From: Candidatus Puniceispirillum sp.
Lineage (GTDB): Bacteria > Pseudomonadota > Alphaproteobacteria > Puniceispirillales > Puniceispirillaceae
NCBI GenBank assembly: GCA_018668795.1
Contig: JABJBD010000168.1
Location: 1 to 14,010, forward strand
DNA: 14,010 bases
Direction of reading: 5' to 3'
Under the pieces are notes generated by a model. That model was not told where the DNA came from, ran no database searches, and saw only the letters and a program-made list of their open reading frames with translations. Shown one piece after another: positions 8,177-14,010 of this stretch. The stretch's first letter is position 1, and every line of letters starts with the position of its first letter. A program made the translations under genes and the position numbers.

Positions 8177-8857
8177 TCAAACACCACCATGGGCCTTAGA
8201 CCAGGCACGCGGATCATTCAAAAAGGCTTCAACCGCCGCCAATGTCTTGGCATCAAAGCGGTCTGTTTCTTTGCATGCGGCCAGCACATCCCACCATGTA
8301 GCAAGATAATGAAGCGAGATGCCTTCAGCCGCCAGCTTTTCCGGCGTGTCCTTGAAAATATCATAATAGAAAATCACGAATGTATGCGCCACCTCGGCGC
8401 CTGCCATGCGTAAGGCTTCGACAAAATTCAGCTTGCTGCCCCCATCCGTCGTCAGATCCTCGACCAGCAGAATGCGCTGGCCATCCTTGATGTCGCCTTC
8501 GATGCGCGCATCGCGGCCAAAACCTTTGGGTTTTTTGCGCACATATTGCATCGGCAAATGTGTCCGCTCTGCCAGCCAGGCGGCAAAAGGAATACCGGCC
8601 GTTTCCCCGCCAGCCAGCGCATCAAGGCTTTCATGTCCAATATCATTCAAAATCACTGTCGTGCCAAAATCCATCATCGCTGCCCGCATGCGGGGAAACG
8701 AAATGATTTTTCGACAATCAATATAAACCGGACTCATCATTCCTGATGTCAGTTTGAATGGCTCGTCTGCACGAAACAGAACCGCATCAATTTCAAGCAA
8801 CATACGCGCCACAGCGCGCGCCATATTTGCCTTATCGTAAACATAGGGTGATGACAT
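8177..8857 (-). CDS. pyrE: Orotate phosphoribosyltransferase
   Basis: PyrE joins orotate to PRPP to give orotidine 5'-monophosphate, the fifth step of pyrimidine synthesis, in the cytoplasm. The PRPP-binding motif Ile-Leu-Leu-Val-Glu-Asp-Leu-Thr-Thr-Asp-Gly-Gly is at residues 129-140. The flexible catalytic loop with Arg-Lys-Lys-Pro-Lys-Gly is at about 107-112. The N-terminal orotate site shows Phe-Lys-Leu-Thr-Ser-Gly (34-39) and Tyr-Ile-Asp-Cys-Arg-Lys (45-50). At 226 residues it is of the slightly long type common in Alphaproteobacteria. I chose the ATG at 8857 because TGGAG lies 8 bases upstream (8866-8870). A TTG nine codons earlier is in frame but overlaps that site. It lies downstream of typA with a 108-bp leader containing two hairpin-like sequences, and upstream of the YeeE pair. 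Confidence 0.95.
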   Translation of the reverse strand: MSSPYVYDKANMARAVARMLLEIDAVLFRADEPFKLTSGMMSPVYIDCRKIISFPRMRAAMMDFGTTVILNDIGHESLDALAGGETAGIPFAAWLAERTHLPMQYVRKKPKGFGRDARIEGDIKDGQRILLVEDLTTDGGSKLNFVEALRMAGAEVAHTFVIFYYDIFKDTPEKLAAEGISLHYLATWWDVLAACKETDRFDAKTLAAVEAFLNDPRAWSKAHGGV

Positions 8858-8865
8858 GAAATCAA

Positions 8866-8870
8866 CTCCA
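8866..8870 (-). promoter_or_regulatory. Ribosome-binding site deciding the pyrE start
   Basis: On the minus strand this reads TGGAG, 8 bases before the ATG at 8857. It sits inside the longer in-frame reading that begins at the TTG at 8884, and so favours the shorter protein. Confidence 0.7.
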
Positions 8871-8904
8871 GAACCAGCGACCAATCAGGGCTAAAGCCTG
8901 CTAG

Positions 8905-8925
8905 CAGACAGCATATAACTGCCTG
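8905..8925 (-). other. Stem-loop in the pyrE leader
   Basis: On the minus strand CAGGCAG and CTGTCTG can pair over seven positions with one G-U wobble around the loop TTATATG. A second, bulged hairpin built on CAGGC/GCCCTG follows immediately (about 8886-8900). Neither is followed by a T-run, so a terminator is not indicated. A leader regulatory role for pyrE is conceivable but unproven. Confidence 0.3.
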
Positions 8926-8965
8926 TCCAACTTGTCACGCATCGAGATGATGACCCGTGAAAACT

Positions 8966-10780
8966 TTAGGCGCGGGCAGCGCGCTTGCGTGCATGTGGAT
9001 CAAGATACATTTTGCGCAACCGAAGGTTTTCTGGCGTCACCTCAAGCAATTCATCTTCATTGATATACGCCATCATTTCTTCCAGCGACATACGCTTGGC
9101 AGGTACCAATTTAACCGCTTCATCCGTGCCAGATGCGCGCACATTAGTCAGCTGCTTGCCTTTCAGCACATTGATTTCAAGATCATTATTCCGGTTATGC
9201 TCGCCAACAATCATGCCTTGATAGACAGGTGTCTGCGGGCTAACGAACATCAAACCACGATCTTGCAGATTGAACAGCGCATAAGCCACCGCCATGCCGT
9301 TATCCGTGGAAATAAGCGCACCATTACGGCGGCCAATAATTTCACCTTTATACGGGGCATAAGAATGAAAAATACGGTTCAGCACACCGGTACCACGTGT
9401 TTCGGTCAGAAATCGGCTTTGATATCCGATCAGACCACGCGATGGCGCCAAAAATACAAGCCGCGTTTTTCCGGCACCTGCCGCACGCATATCAAGCATT
9501 TCACCTTTACGGCGATTCAGACCATCAACCACGCCGCTTGAATATTCTTCATCCACATCAACGGTGACTTCTTCCATGGGCTCAAGCCGGTTGCCCGCAT
9601 CATCTGTCTGAAACAGCACACGTGGGCGTGAAACTGTCATTTCAAAGCCTTCGCGTCGCATGGTTTCAATCAGCACACCAAGCTGAAGCTCGCCGCGCCC
9701 GCCAATTTCAAACGCGTCCTTGCCGCCACTCTCGGAAAAGGTAATTGCCACATTTGTTTCGGCTTCGGCAAGCAGACGGTCACGGATAACTGTTGACGTC
9801 ACCTTTTTGCCTTCACGGCCAGCCAGAGGAGAATCATTAACCGTGATTGTAACCGACATTGTCGGCGGATCGATAGGTGTCGATTGCAATGGTTGCGTCA
9901 CAGATGGCGCACAGATTGTATCTGCAACAGACGCAATCGAAAGACCCGCGATGCAGACAATATCGCCTGCCGTCACATGGTCAACTGGCACACGGTTGGT
10001 GCCTTCAAAACGCAAAAGCTTGGTCAAACGGCCTGATTCAACAACGCTACCATCAAGATTAAGCGCACGCACCGCTTCATTAACCGATGCAGTTCCCTGC
10101 ATAATGCGACCAACCAGACAACGACCAAGATAGGGGTCTGAATCAAGCAATGTTGCCAGCATGGCAAACGGCGCTTCGGCATCAACCTGCGGCGGCGCGA
10201 CATGCGCCAGAATGCGATCAAGAAGCGGATGCAGGTTTTCACGCGCATCATCAAGCTCTTCAACACACCAGCCATCGCGGCCGGATGCATATAAAATTGG
10301 GAAATCAAGCTGCTCTTCATTGGCATCAAGCGCTACGAATAAATCAAAAACTTCGTCAACAACCTCTTCAGGCCGTCCATCACTGCGGTCGATCTTGTTG
10401 ATAATCACAATCGGACGCAATCCTTGCGCCAACGCCTTGCCCAAAACAAATTTGGTTTGCGGCATCGGCCCTTCGGCAGCGTCAGTCAGCAGAATAACAC
10501 CATCGGCCATGCCCAGAACACGCTCAACCTCACCGCCGAAATCAGCGTGACCAGGCGTATCGATAATATTGATGCGCGTATCTTTCCAGACCACCGACGT
10601 TGGCTTGGCCAGAATGGTAATGCCGCGCTCTTTTTCAAGATCGCCTGAATCCATCACACGTTCATCAACCGCCTGATTATCACGGAACATACCGCTTTGC
10701 TTCATAATCGAGTCGATAAGTGTTGTTTTGCCATGGTCAACATGGGCAATAATCGCGATATTGCGCAGTTCTTGTGTCAT
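8966..10780 (-). CDS. typA: Ribosome-associated GTPase TypA/BipA
   Basis: TypA (BipA) is a translation-factor GTPase that binds the 70S ribosome and supports late 50S assembly and growth under stress such as cold. The G1 motif Ala-His-Val-Asp-His-Gly-Lys-Thr-Thr is at residues 12-20. Switch residues Arg-Gly-Ile-Thr (52-55), Asp-Thr-Pro-Gly-His (74-78) and Asn-Lys-Ile-Asp (128-131) follow. Then come EF-G-like domains II, III and V and the BipA-specific C-terminal domain with its Gly-Leu-Ile-Gly-Tyr-Gln segment. Length (604) matches the family (about 607). Three consecutive ATGs occur at 10786, 10783 and 10780. The AAGAGA at 10788-10793 is best spaced (7 bases) for the last, so I use it, but the true start could be either of the others. 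It stands alone between the MFS gene and pyrE, all on the same strand. Confidence 0.97.
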   Translation of the reverse strand: MTQELRNIAIIAHVDHGKTTLIDSIMKQSGMFRDNQAVDERVMDSGDLEKERGITILAKPTSVVWKDTRINIIDTPGHADFGGEVERVLGMADGVILLTDAAEGPMPQTKFVLGKALAQGLRPIVIINKIDRSDGRPEEVVDEVFDLFVALDANEEQLDFPILYASGRDGWCVEELDDARENLHPLLDRILAHVAPPQVDAEAPFAMLATLLDSDPYLGRCLVGRIMQGTASVNEAVRALNLDGSVVESGRLTKLLRFEGTNRVPVDHVTAGDIVCIAGLSIASVADTICAPSVTQPLQSTPIDPPTMSVTITVNDSPLAGREGKKVTSTVIRDRLLAEAETNVAITFSESGGKDAFEIGGRGELQLGVLIETMRREGFEMTVSRPRVLFQTDDAGNRLEPMEEVTVDVDEEYSSGVVDGLNRRKGEMLDMRAAGAGKTRLVFLAPSRGLIGYQSRFLTETRGTGVLNRIFHSYAPYKGEIIGRRNGALISTDNGMAVAYALFNLQDRGLMFVSPQTPVYQGMIVGEHNRNNDLEINVLKGKQLTNVRASGTDEAVKLVPAKRMSLEEMMAYINEDELLEVTPENLRLRKMYLDPHARKRAARA

Positions 10781-10870
10781 CATCATGTCTCTTGAGTTTT
10801 GCCTGTTTCTTCAGGTCTGGCCGCATAACTACTGCTTAATGCAGCATATGGAAAGCCCTAATTTCATCAC

Positions 10871-10888
10871 TGGCTTTATTAATAGCCA
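10871..10888. repeat. Imperfect inverted repeat upstream of typA
   Basis: TGGC and GCCA arms flank the palindromic core TATTAATA with a two-base offset. It lies about 90 bp upstream of the typA start, in a 154-bp gap that must contain the typA promoter unless it is read through from the MFS gene. No clear -35/-10 pair could be picked out. Confidence 0.2.
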
Positions 10889-10916
10889 CAAAATAACGCA
10901 TTTTTACTTAATTTAT

Positions 10917-10930
10917 CGCGAAAAATCGCG
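10917..10930. repeat. Short hairpin just downstream of the MFS gene
   Basis: CGCGA-AAAA-TCGCG forms a 5-bp stem four bases past the MFS stop codon. On the minus strand, the direction of transcription, it is followed by ATAAATT and not by a T-run. It is at best a weak terminator for the arsC-aquaporin-MFS transcript. Confidence 0.3.
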
Positions 10931-10934
10931 TTTT

Positions 10935-12167
10935 CTATCGTGAAGGGCGGATGATATGCCAGCACAGCATTAATGAAATCAACCCACAGCTTGCCGACAG
11001 GAACATGACGATAATCATCGTATAGCCAAACTGGAACTGAAAATAACCGACCAGCAAGCTAATCAGCGCCCCACCACCAATCTGAAGAAATCCCGATAGA
11101 CCTGAGGCGGCCCCTGACAGACGCGGCACTACATTCATCACCGATGATGCCGAATGCGGGCTGACAAGACCATTGGCAAAAGCAATGATCGACATCGGGC
11201 CAAACACATAAACAGGATGCATCATTCCATATAATGGCCATTGCGTGATAGTCGCCGCCAAAGCCAAAAGCGTACCTGCCATGATAAACCGTGACGATGC
11301 ATAGACATGCGAATAGCGTGCCGCAATCCAGTTACCTGTCAGATAGCCAAGCGATACAATTATAAAATAAGCACCATATTCGGTCTCTGATCGTCCCATC
11401 TGTTCGATCACGACATAGGCAGCACCCGCCAGAAAAGCATAATAGACACAGGCACTAAAAGCCCAGTTCCCCGCCAACCCGATAAATTCAATATTCTTGA
11501 ACAAAGGTAAGCCGTCAAAAAACCCCTGCCGGCGTCCATCAGCATCCCGTGAAAACTGCACTGTTTCGGGTAACTTCATGATGATCGTCACCAGCAAACA
11601 CGAACTAACCACAAACAGCATCCAGAACAGCCAGCGCCAGCCAAATGCTTCGGCAACAAAGCCCGAAATTGTTGGTGCTGCCATGGGGCCAATGACCATT
11701 GCCATCGTCAAATAACCGATCAGTTTTGCCGATTTTTCGCGGCCATGCACATCATTGATAATGACGCGCGCAATGGCCATGCCGGACGCGGCGCCAATAC
11801 CCTGAAGCCCACGTCCGAAAATGACCACATATGCTGTTTCCGAAAGGGCGCAAGCCAGACTTCCAAGCGCGAACAGACTCATCCCTATGATCAGCGTCGT
11901 GCGCCGCCCATAGCTATCCGAAAAAGGCCCCAGAACTAGCTGGGCCACGGCAAAGGATGCAAAAAAGACACTTAAACTTAGCTGTGCGGTAGCATAGGAT
12001 ACATCAAGGCTATCAGCCAGAATTGGAATAAGCGGCACCACGACAACCATCGCAAAGCCCCCAATCCCTGAAAGCAAGATCAACAACAACATTGACGGAT
12101 TTTTAAAATCAGATGTTGCGCTACCTGCCACAGTTTGCGAGGCAGGCGCTTCATTATTTTCTAGCAT
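10935..12167 (-). CDS. MFS transporter, Bcr/CflA drug-resistance type
   Basis: This is a 410-residue major facilitator protein with about 12 hydrophobic segments. It is expected to be an inner-membrane proton antiporter of the DHA1 Bcr/CflA group, exporting drugs or small metabolites. An N-terminal polar tail of about 25 residues precedes TM1. The loop 2-3 motif A reads Gly-Pro-Phe-Ser-Asp-Ser-Tyr-Gly-Arg-Arg (80-89). An Arg-Gly-Leu-Gln-Gly-Ile-Gly segment in TM4 and Gly-Pro-Met-Ala-Ala-Pro in TM5 (motif C region) match the Bcr family. It begins 11 bp after the aquaporin stop on the same strand and therefore probably belongs to the arsC-aquaporin transcript. It is not recognisably ArsJ, the MFS exporter of arseno-phosphoglycerate, and no GAPDH partner is present. 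The real substrate is unknown; a role in arsenic resistance is only suggested by position. Confidence 0.9.
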   Translation of the reverse strand: MLENNEAPASQTVAGSATSDFKNPSMLLLILLSGIGGFAMVVVVPLIPILADSLDVSYATAQLSLSVFFASFAVAQLVLGPFSDSYGRRTTLIIGMSLFALGSLACALSETAYVVIFGRGLQGIGAASGMAIARVIINDVHGREKSAKLIGYLTMAMVIGPMAAPTISGFVAEAFGWRWLFWMLFVVSSCLLVTIIMKLPETVQFSRDADGRRQGFFDGLPLFKNIEFIGLAGNWAFSACVYYAFLAGAAYVVIEQMGRSETEYGAYFIIVSLGYLTGNWIAARYSHVYASSRFIMAGTLLALAATITQWPLYGMMHPVYVFGPMSIIAFANGLVSPHSASSVMNVVPRLSGAASGLSGFLQIGGGALISLLVGYFQFQFGYTMIIVMFLSASCGLISLMLCWHIIRPSR

Positions 12168-12178
12168 CCAGAAATACT

Positions 12179-12859
12179 CTAGCTGTTTGGTTCAGCCTTA
12201 TTGCTAAATAACCAGCCAAGAACATATGTCGCAATGACTGCCGCGACAAGCTGGGAAATAATAAATCCGGGCGCATCAATCGGGCGTATCCCCGAAAAGC
12301 TGTCCGTCAACGAACGGGCAAGCGTTACCGCCGGATTGGCAAAACTGGTCGATGATGTGAACCAGTAAGCCGCTGTTATATATAACCCGACCAGCCAAGG
12401 CACTGCGTCAGGCCGGAACCGGATGCCACCAAAAATAACCATTATCAGACCAAAAGTTGCGACCGCCTCTGATCCCATCTGTGCTGACCCGCTTCGCACA
12501 TTTTGTGAGATCTGTATTAATGGCACCTCAAACATAAAATGCGCCAGCATAGCCCCGCAAACAGCACCTATAATCTGTATGACAATATATAAAACTGCCA
12601 TTGGCACGCTAATGTCTTTGCGGATTGCAAAAGCTAGCGTTACCGCCGGATTGAAATGCGCGCCAGAAACAGACCCGAACACTGTGATAAGAACAACCAG
12701 AATAGCCCCAGTCGCAATTGTATTGCCAAGCAAAGCAATCGCTACATTTCCACCGGCCAGCCGCTCGGCCATAATGCCCGATCCAATAACGGTTGCCAGC
12801 AGCAAAAGCGTTCCCAGCCATTCAGCAACTAGCCGACGTCCTACACCCTGTCCACTCAT
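12179..12859 (-). CDS. aqpS: MIP-family aquaporin, AqpS-like (arsenic operon type)
   Basis: This 226-residue channel has the two half-helix motifs of the MIP family, Asn-Pro-Ala at 70-72 (after Gly-Ala-His-Phe) and Asn-Pro-Ala at 175-177, within about six membrane segments. The residue right after the second NPA, usually the selectivity-filter Arg, is Val178, followed by Thr-Leu-Ala-Arg. This fits the AqpS-like channels found in rhizobial ars operons, where arsenite made inside the cell flows out down its gradient. Its start overlaps the arsC stop by 4 bp (ATGA), which ties it tightly to arsenate reduction. It could alternatively carry glycerol or other small neutral solutes. The family call is firm; the arsenite role rests on context and the AqpS resemblance. 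Confidence 0.88.
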   Translation of the reverse strand: MSGQGVGRRLVAEWLGTLLLLATVIGSGIMAERLAGGNVAIALLGNTIATGAILVVLITVFGSVSGAHFNPAVTLAFAIRKDISVPMAVLYIVIQIIGAVCGAMLAHFMFEVPLIQISQNVRSGSAQMGSEAVATFGLIMVIFGGIRFRPDAVPWLVGLYITAAYWFTSSTSFANPAVTLARSLTDSFSGIRPIDAPGFIISQLVAAVIATYVLGWLFSNKAEPNS

Positions 12860-13380
12860 GACATATCCCCAATTGCACGAACAGCGTCCAATTGCGCTGG
12901 CAGGTGCAGATCACCCAAAGCCAATAATGCACTCATACGGGCATCCATCTGTACATAGGTGCGTGCAAAAGCAGCTTCAATATCAGCCATATTTCCTGTA
13001 ACGGCGGCGGGGTCTTCAACACCCCAATGTGCTGTTGCCGGATGACCCGGCCATATCGGGCAGGTTTCTCCGGCGGCATTGGCACAGACTGTTATAATCA
13101 TATGCATTTCACCATAGGCCTCACCAGCAAACACATCCCAGCTTTTTGACGCTGCAAAGCCGGTATCAATGCCATGTTTCTGCAAAATGACTATCGCGTT
13201 GGGATTAGGCGTTCCTGTCGGTTTTGATCCAGCCGAAAAGGCCTGATAGGACAATCCACCACGATGCCGCAAAATACCCTCGGCTATCAATGACCGTGCC
13301 GAATTGCCTGTGCAGAGGAACAGCACATTCATGGTATCTGGTCTAATATCTGGCTTAATATCTGGCCTAGTATTTGGCAT
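12856..13380 (-). CDS. arsC: Arsenate reductase, low-molecular-weight phosphatase type
   Basis: ArsC of this class reduces arsenate to arsenite, using a nucleophilic Cys and two shuttle cysteines recycled by thioredoxin or a similar donor. The P-loop Cys-Thr-Gly-Asn-Ser-Ala-Arg is at residues 23-29. Candidate redox cysteines are Cys99 and Cys107 (Val-Cys-Ala-Asn-Ala-Ala-Gly-Glu-Thr-Cys-Pro), and the Asp-Pro general-acid loop is at 123-124. I chose the ATG at 13380 because AAGGGA lies 9 bases upstream (13390-13395). This gives 174 residues with an unusual 16-residue leader made of (Arg/Lys)-Pro-Asp-Ile repeats. The classical start of the fold would be the internal ATG at 13332, where no ribosome-binding site is seen. 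It overlaps the aquaporin gene by 4 bp and heads the operon. No ArsR repressor gene is present nearby. Confidence 0.92.
   Translation of the reverse strand: MPNTRPDIKPDIRPDTMNVLFLCTGNSARSLIAEGILRHRGGLSYQAFSAGSKPTGTPNPNAIVILQKHGIDTGFAASKSWDVFAGEAYGEMHMIITVCANAAGETCPIWPGHPATAHWGVEDPAAVTGNMADIEAAFARTYVQMDARMSALLALGDLHLPAQLDAVRAIGDMS
13335..13380 (-). repeat. 12-bp tandem repeat at the arsC 5' end
   Basis: On the plus strand, three full copies of TATCTGG(T/C)(C/T)TA(A/G) occupy 13335-13346, 13347-13358 and 13359-13370. A partial, diverged copy (13371-13380) contains the start codon. The period is a multiple of three, so copies add four residues, (Arg/Lys)-Pro-Asp-(Ile/Thr), without shifting frame. 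Slipped-strand duplication is the simplest origin. Confidence 0.85.
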
Positions 13381-13389
13381 CGTCAAAAT

Positions 13390-13395
13390 TCCCTT
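13390..13395 (-). promoter_or_regulatory. Ribosome-binding site deciding the arsC start
   Basis: AAGGGA on the minus strand stands 9 bases before the ATG at 13380, whereas the internal ATG at 13332 is preceded only by the repeat. This favours the protein carrying the repeat-encoded leader. Confidence 0.65.
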
Positions 13396-13401
13396 TAGTG
13401 A

Positions 13402-13423
13402 CTAGCCATTATTTTCGGGCTAG
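13402..13423. promoter_or_regulatory. Inverted repeat upstream of arsC, candidate operator or leader hairpin
   Basis: CTAGCC and GGCTAG form a perfect 6-bp inverted repeat separated by 10 bases. They sit just upstream of the arsC ribosome-binding site, in the 106-bp gap shared with the divergent DUF2256 gene. A second palindrome, CTGATCAG, is at 13434-13441. Either could bind an ArsR-like repressor. Neither matches a specific consensus I can name, so the role is inferred from place and symmetry only. Confidence 0.35.
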
Positions 13424-13486
13424 GTAAATATAACTGATCAGCAAAGTCTGAAAAACCTATACAGAACAATAATTGGTCATAGATAT

Positions 13487-13651
13487 ATGTCAAAAATGTT
13501 AAAAAAGGCCAATTTCCCAAAAAAAATATGTGCATATTGCGGTTTACCCTTTGCATGGCGCAAAAAATGGGCACGCGACTGGGAACAGGTGCGCTATTGT
13601 TCAAAACGGTGTGCGGGAACAGCTAAAAACGGCAGTAAGGCGCAAGACTAA
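13487..13651 (+). CDS. Small DUF2256 zinc-ribbon-like protein
   Basis: This 54-residue basic protein has the DUF2256 pattern. Cys15-x2-Cys18 is followed by Gly-Leu-Pro-Phe-Ala-Trp-Arg-Lys-Lys-Trp, then Trp32-Glu, and Val-Arg-Tyr-Cys38-Ser-Lys-Arg-Cys42. The four cysteines suggest a bound zinc ion. DUF2256 proteins have no established biochemical role that I know of; in other genomes they are often found near photolyase/cryptochrome-like genes, a link not visible here. I start at the ATG at 13487. A second in-frame ATG at 13496 would shorten it by three residues, and neither has a strong ribosome-binding site. It is divergent from arsC and convergent with the YaiI gene, with only 8 bp between the two stops. 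The conserved motif makes it a real gene despite its size. Confidence 0.85.
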   Translation: MSKMLKKANFPKKICAYCGLPFAWRKKWARDWEQVRYCSKRCAGTAKNGSKAQD

Positions 13652-13663
13652 TAACGCCTTTAC
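13635..13663. terminator. Hairpin over the convergent stops of DUF2256 and YaiI genes
   Basis: GTAAGGCG (13635-13642) pairs with CGCCTT(T)AC (13655-13663) with one bulged T, around a 12-base loop containing the DUF2256 stop codon. The repeat works in both directions, as expected between convergent genes. There is no T-run on the plus strand. On the minus strand a TTTTT follows about five bases after the stem. A bidirectional terminator is plausible but not certain. Confidence 0.35.
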
Positions 13664-14010
13664 CCACCTGTCACTTTGCGGATCGTCATTTCCAGATTAT
13701 TCAAAAACCGAGATCGGTCCTGCTTGCTGAAACTGCGCTGGCCTTTATGCCCCTGTCCGGTGAATAGCGGGTCGGCCGCGCGAACATCGGTCATTAAATC
13801 GCGTGTTGCTAGCTGATTGCCAATATTGGCCTCGGTAATCATATCGCCGTCATGACGCAGTACCAATGCCCCTGCCGCAACCGCTTTGGCCGCTAACGGA
13901 ATATCAGCGGTAATCACGATATCGCCGGTCTTAGCCTGATCGGCAATCCATTTATCCGCCTCATCCGCACCGTCTGCCACGATAATCATATGCACCTGCG
14001 GATGCGGATG
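13660..14010 (-). CDS. YaiI/YqxD family protein (DUF188), 5' end missing
   Basis: The visible 116 codons are the central and C-terminal parts of a DUF188 (UPF0178) protein. This family usually has about 150 residues, a fold related to PIN-like nucleases, and no firmly proven function. The diagnostic stretch is Gly-Ala-Asp-Glu-Ala-Asp-Lys-Trp-Ile, then Gly-Asp-Ile-Val-Ile-Thr-Ala-Asp-Ile-Pro-Leu-Ala and, further on, Asn-Ile-Gly. The C terminus ends with a basic Arg-rich helix and Val-Thr-Gly-Gly. The reading frame stays open to the right edge, so the GTG and ATG codons near 13995 and 13989 are internal. The N-terminal Asp-Ala-Asp-Ala-Cys-Pro motif typical of the family lies beyond the window. 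It converges on the DUF2256 gene. Confidence 0.88.
   Translation of the reverse strand, partial: HPHPQVHMIIVADGADEADKWIADQAKTGDIVITADIPLAAKAVAAGALVLRHDGDMITEANIGNQLATRDLMTDVRAADPLFTGQGHKGQRSFSKQDRSRFLNNLEMTIRKVTGG

Noticed and set aside
8957..9541. 194-codon open frame on the plus strand inside typA
   Set aside because: It lies wholly antisense to a strongly conserved gene, has no recognisable domain and a composition typical of a shadow frame.
12423..13001. 192-codon open frame on the plus strand across the aquaporin and arsC genes
   Set aside because: It is antisense to two well-supported genes and shows no motif or hydrophobic pattern of its own.
13395..13604. 69-codon minus-strand frame between arsC and the right-hand genes, considered as a possible regulator
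   Set aside because: It has no helix-turn-helix or ArsR-like metal-binding pattern, and it is antisense to the convincing DUF2256 gene.
1..14010. CRISPR arrays, tRNA or rRNA genes, insertion sequences, phage genes
   Set aside because: No spaced repeats, cloverleaf-like sequences, transposase motifs or terminal inverted repeats were seen on either strand.

Overview
The window reads as a stretch of chromosome from a free-living Alphaproteobacterium. This is inferred from the gene content (an alphaproteobacterial-type PyrE of about 226 residues, TypA, a GMC dehydrogenase, an ArsC plus aquaporin arsenic pair) and from a moderate GC content judged by eye. A marine lineage such as SAR116 would fit, but nothing in the sequence proves it. 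Coding density is high: no gap between genes exceeds about 150 bp, and there is no sign of insertion sequences, prophage, CRISPR, tRNA or rRNA genes.

Layout. (1) 1-983, plus strand: the 3' part of an amidase-signature hydrolase, cut by the window edge. All other genes except one small ORF are on the minus strand. (2) 5431 down to 1026: a two-gene RND efflux operon (periplasmic adaptor, then inner-membrane permease, ATGA overlap), with a 146-bp upstream gap holding two palindromes that look like regulator sites. (3) 7191-5578: a GMC-family FAD-dependent dehydrogenase. (4) 8857 down to 7292: pyrE followed by a split YeeE/YedE sulfur-transport pair coupled through a TGATG junction. (5) 10780-8966: the translational GTPase TypA/BipA. 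(6) 13380 down to 10935: a compact arsenic-type operon, arsC (LMWPTP fold), an AqpS-like aquaporin (ATGA overlap), then a Bcr/CflA-type MFS exporter 11 bp further on. (7) 13487-13651, plus strand: a small DUF2256 zinc-ribbon-like protein, divergent from arsC and convergent with (8) 14010-13660, a YaiI/YqxD (DUF188) protein cut by the right edge.

How they work together. The clearest functional units are the RND pump (adaptor plus permease, with the outer-membrane channel presumably encoded elsewhere) and the ars cluster, where arsenate would be reduced to arsenite and arsenite would leave through an aquaporin channel rather than an ArsB/Acr3 pump. No arsR, arsB, acr3 or arsH is visible. The YeeE/YedE halves probably form one membrane transporter for a sulfur compound. 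The rest are unrelated housekeeping or catabolic genes.

I did not find a convincing new multi-gene system. The items most worth a second look are the non-canonical proton-relay residues of the RND permease, the pump-less ars operon with an Arg-less aquaporin filter, a triplicated 12-bp repeat between the ribosome-binding site and the catalytic core of arsC, the short DUF2256 gene, and the palindromes upstream of the RND operon.
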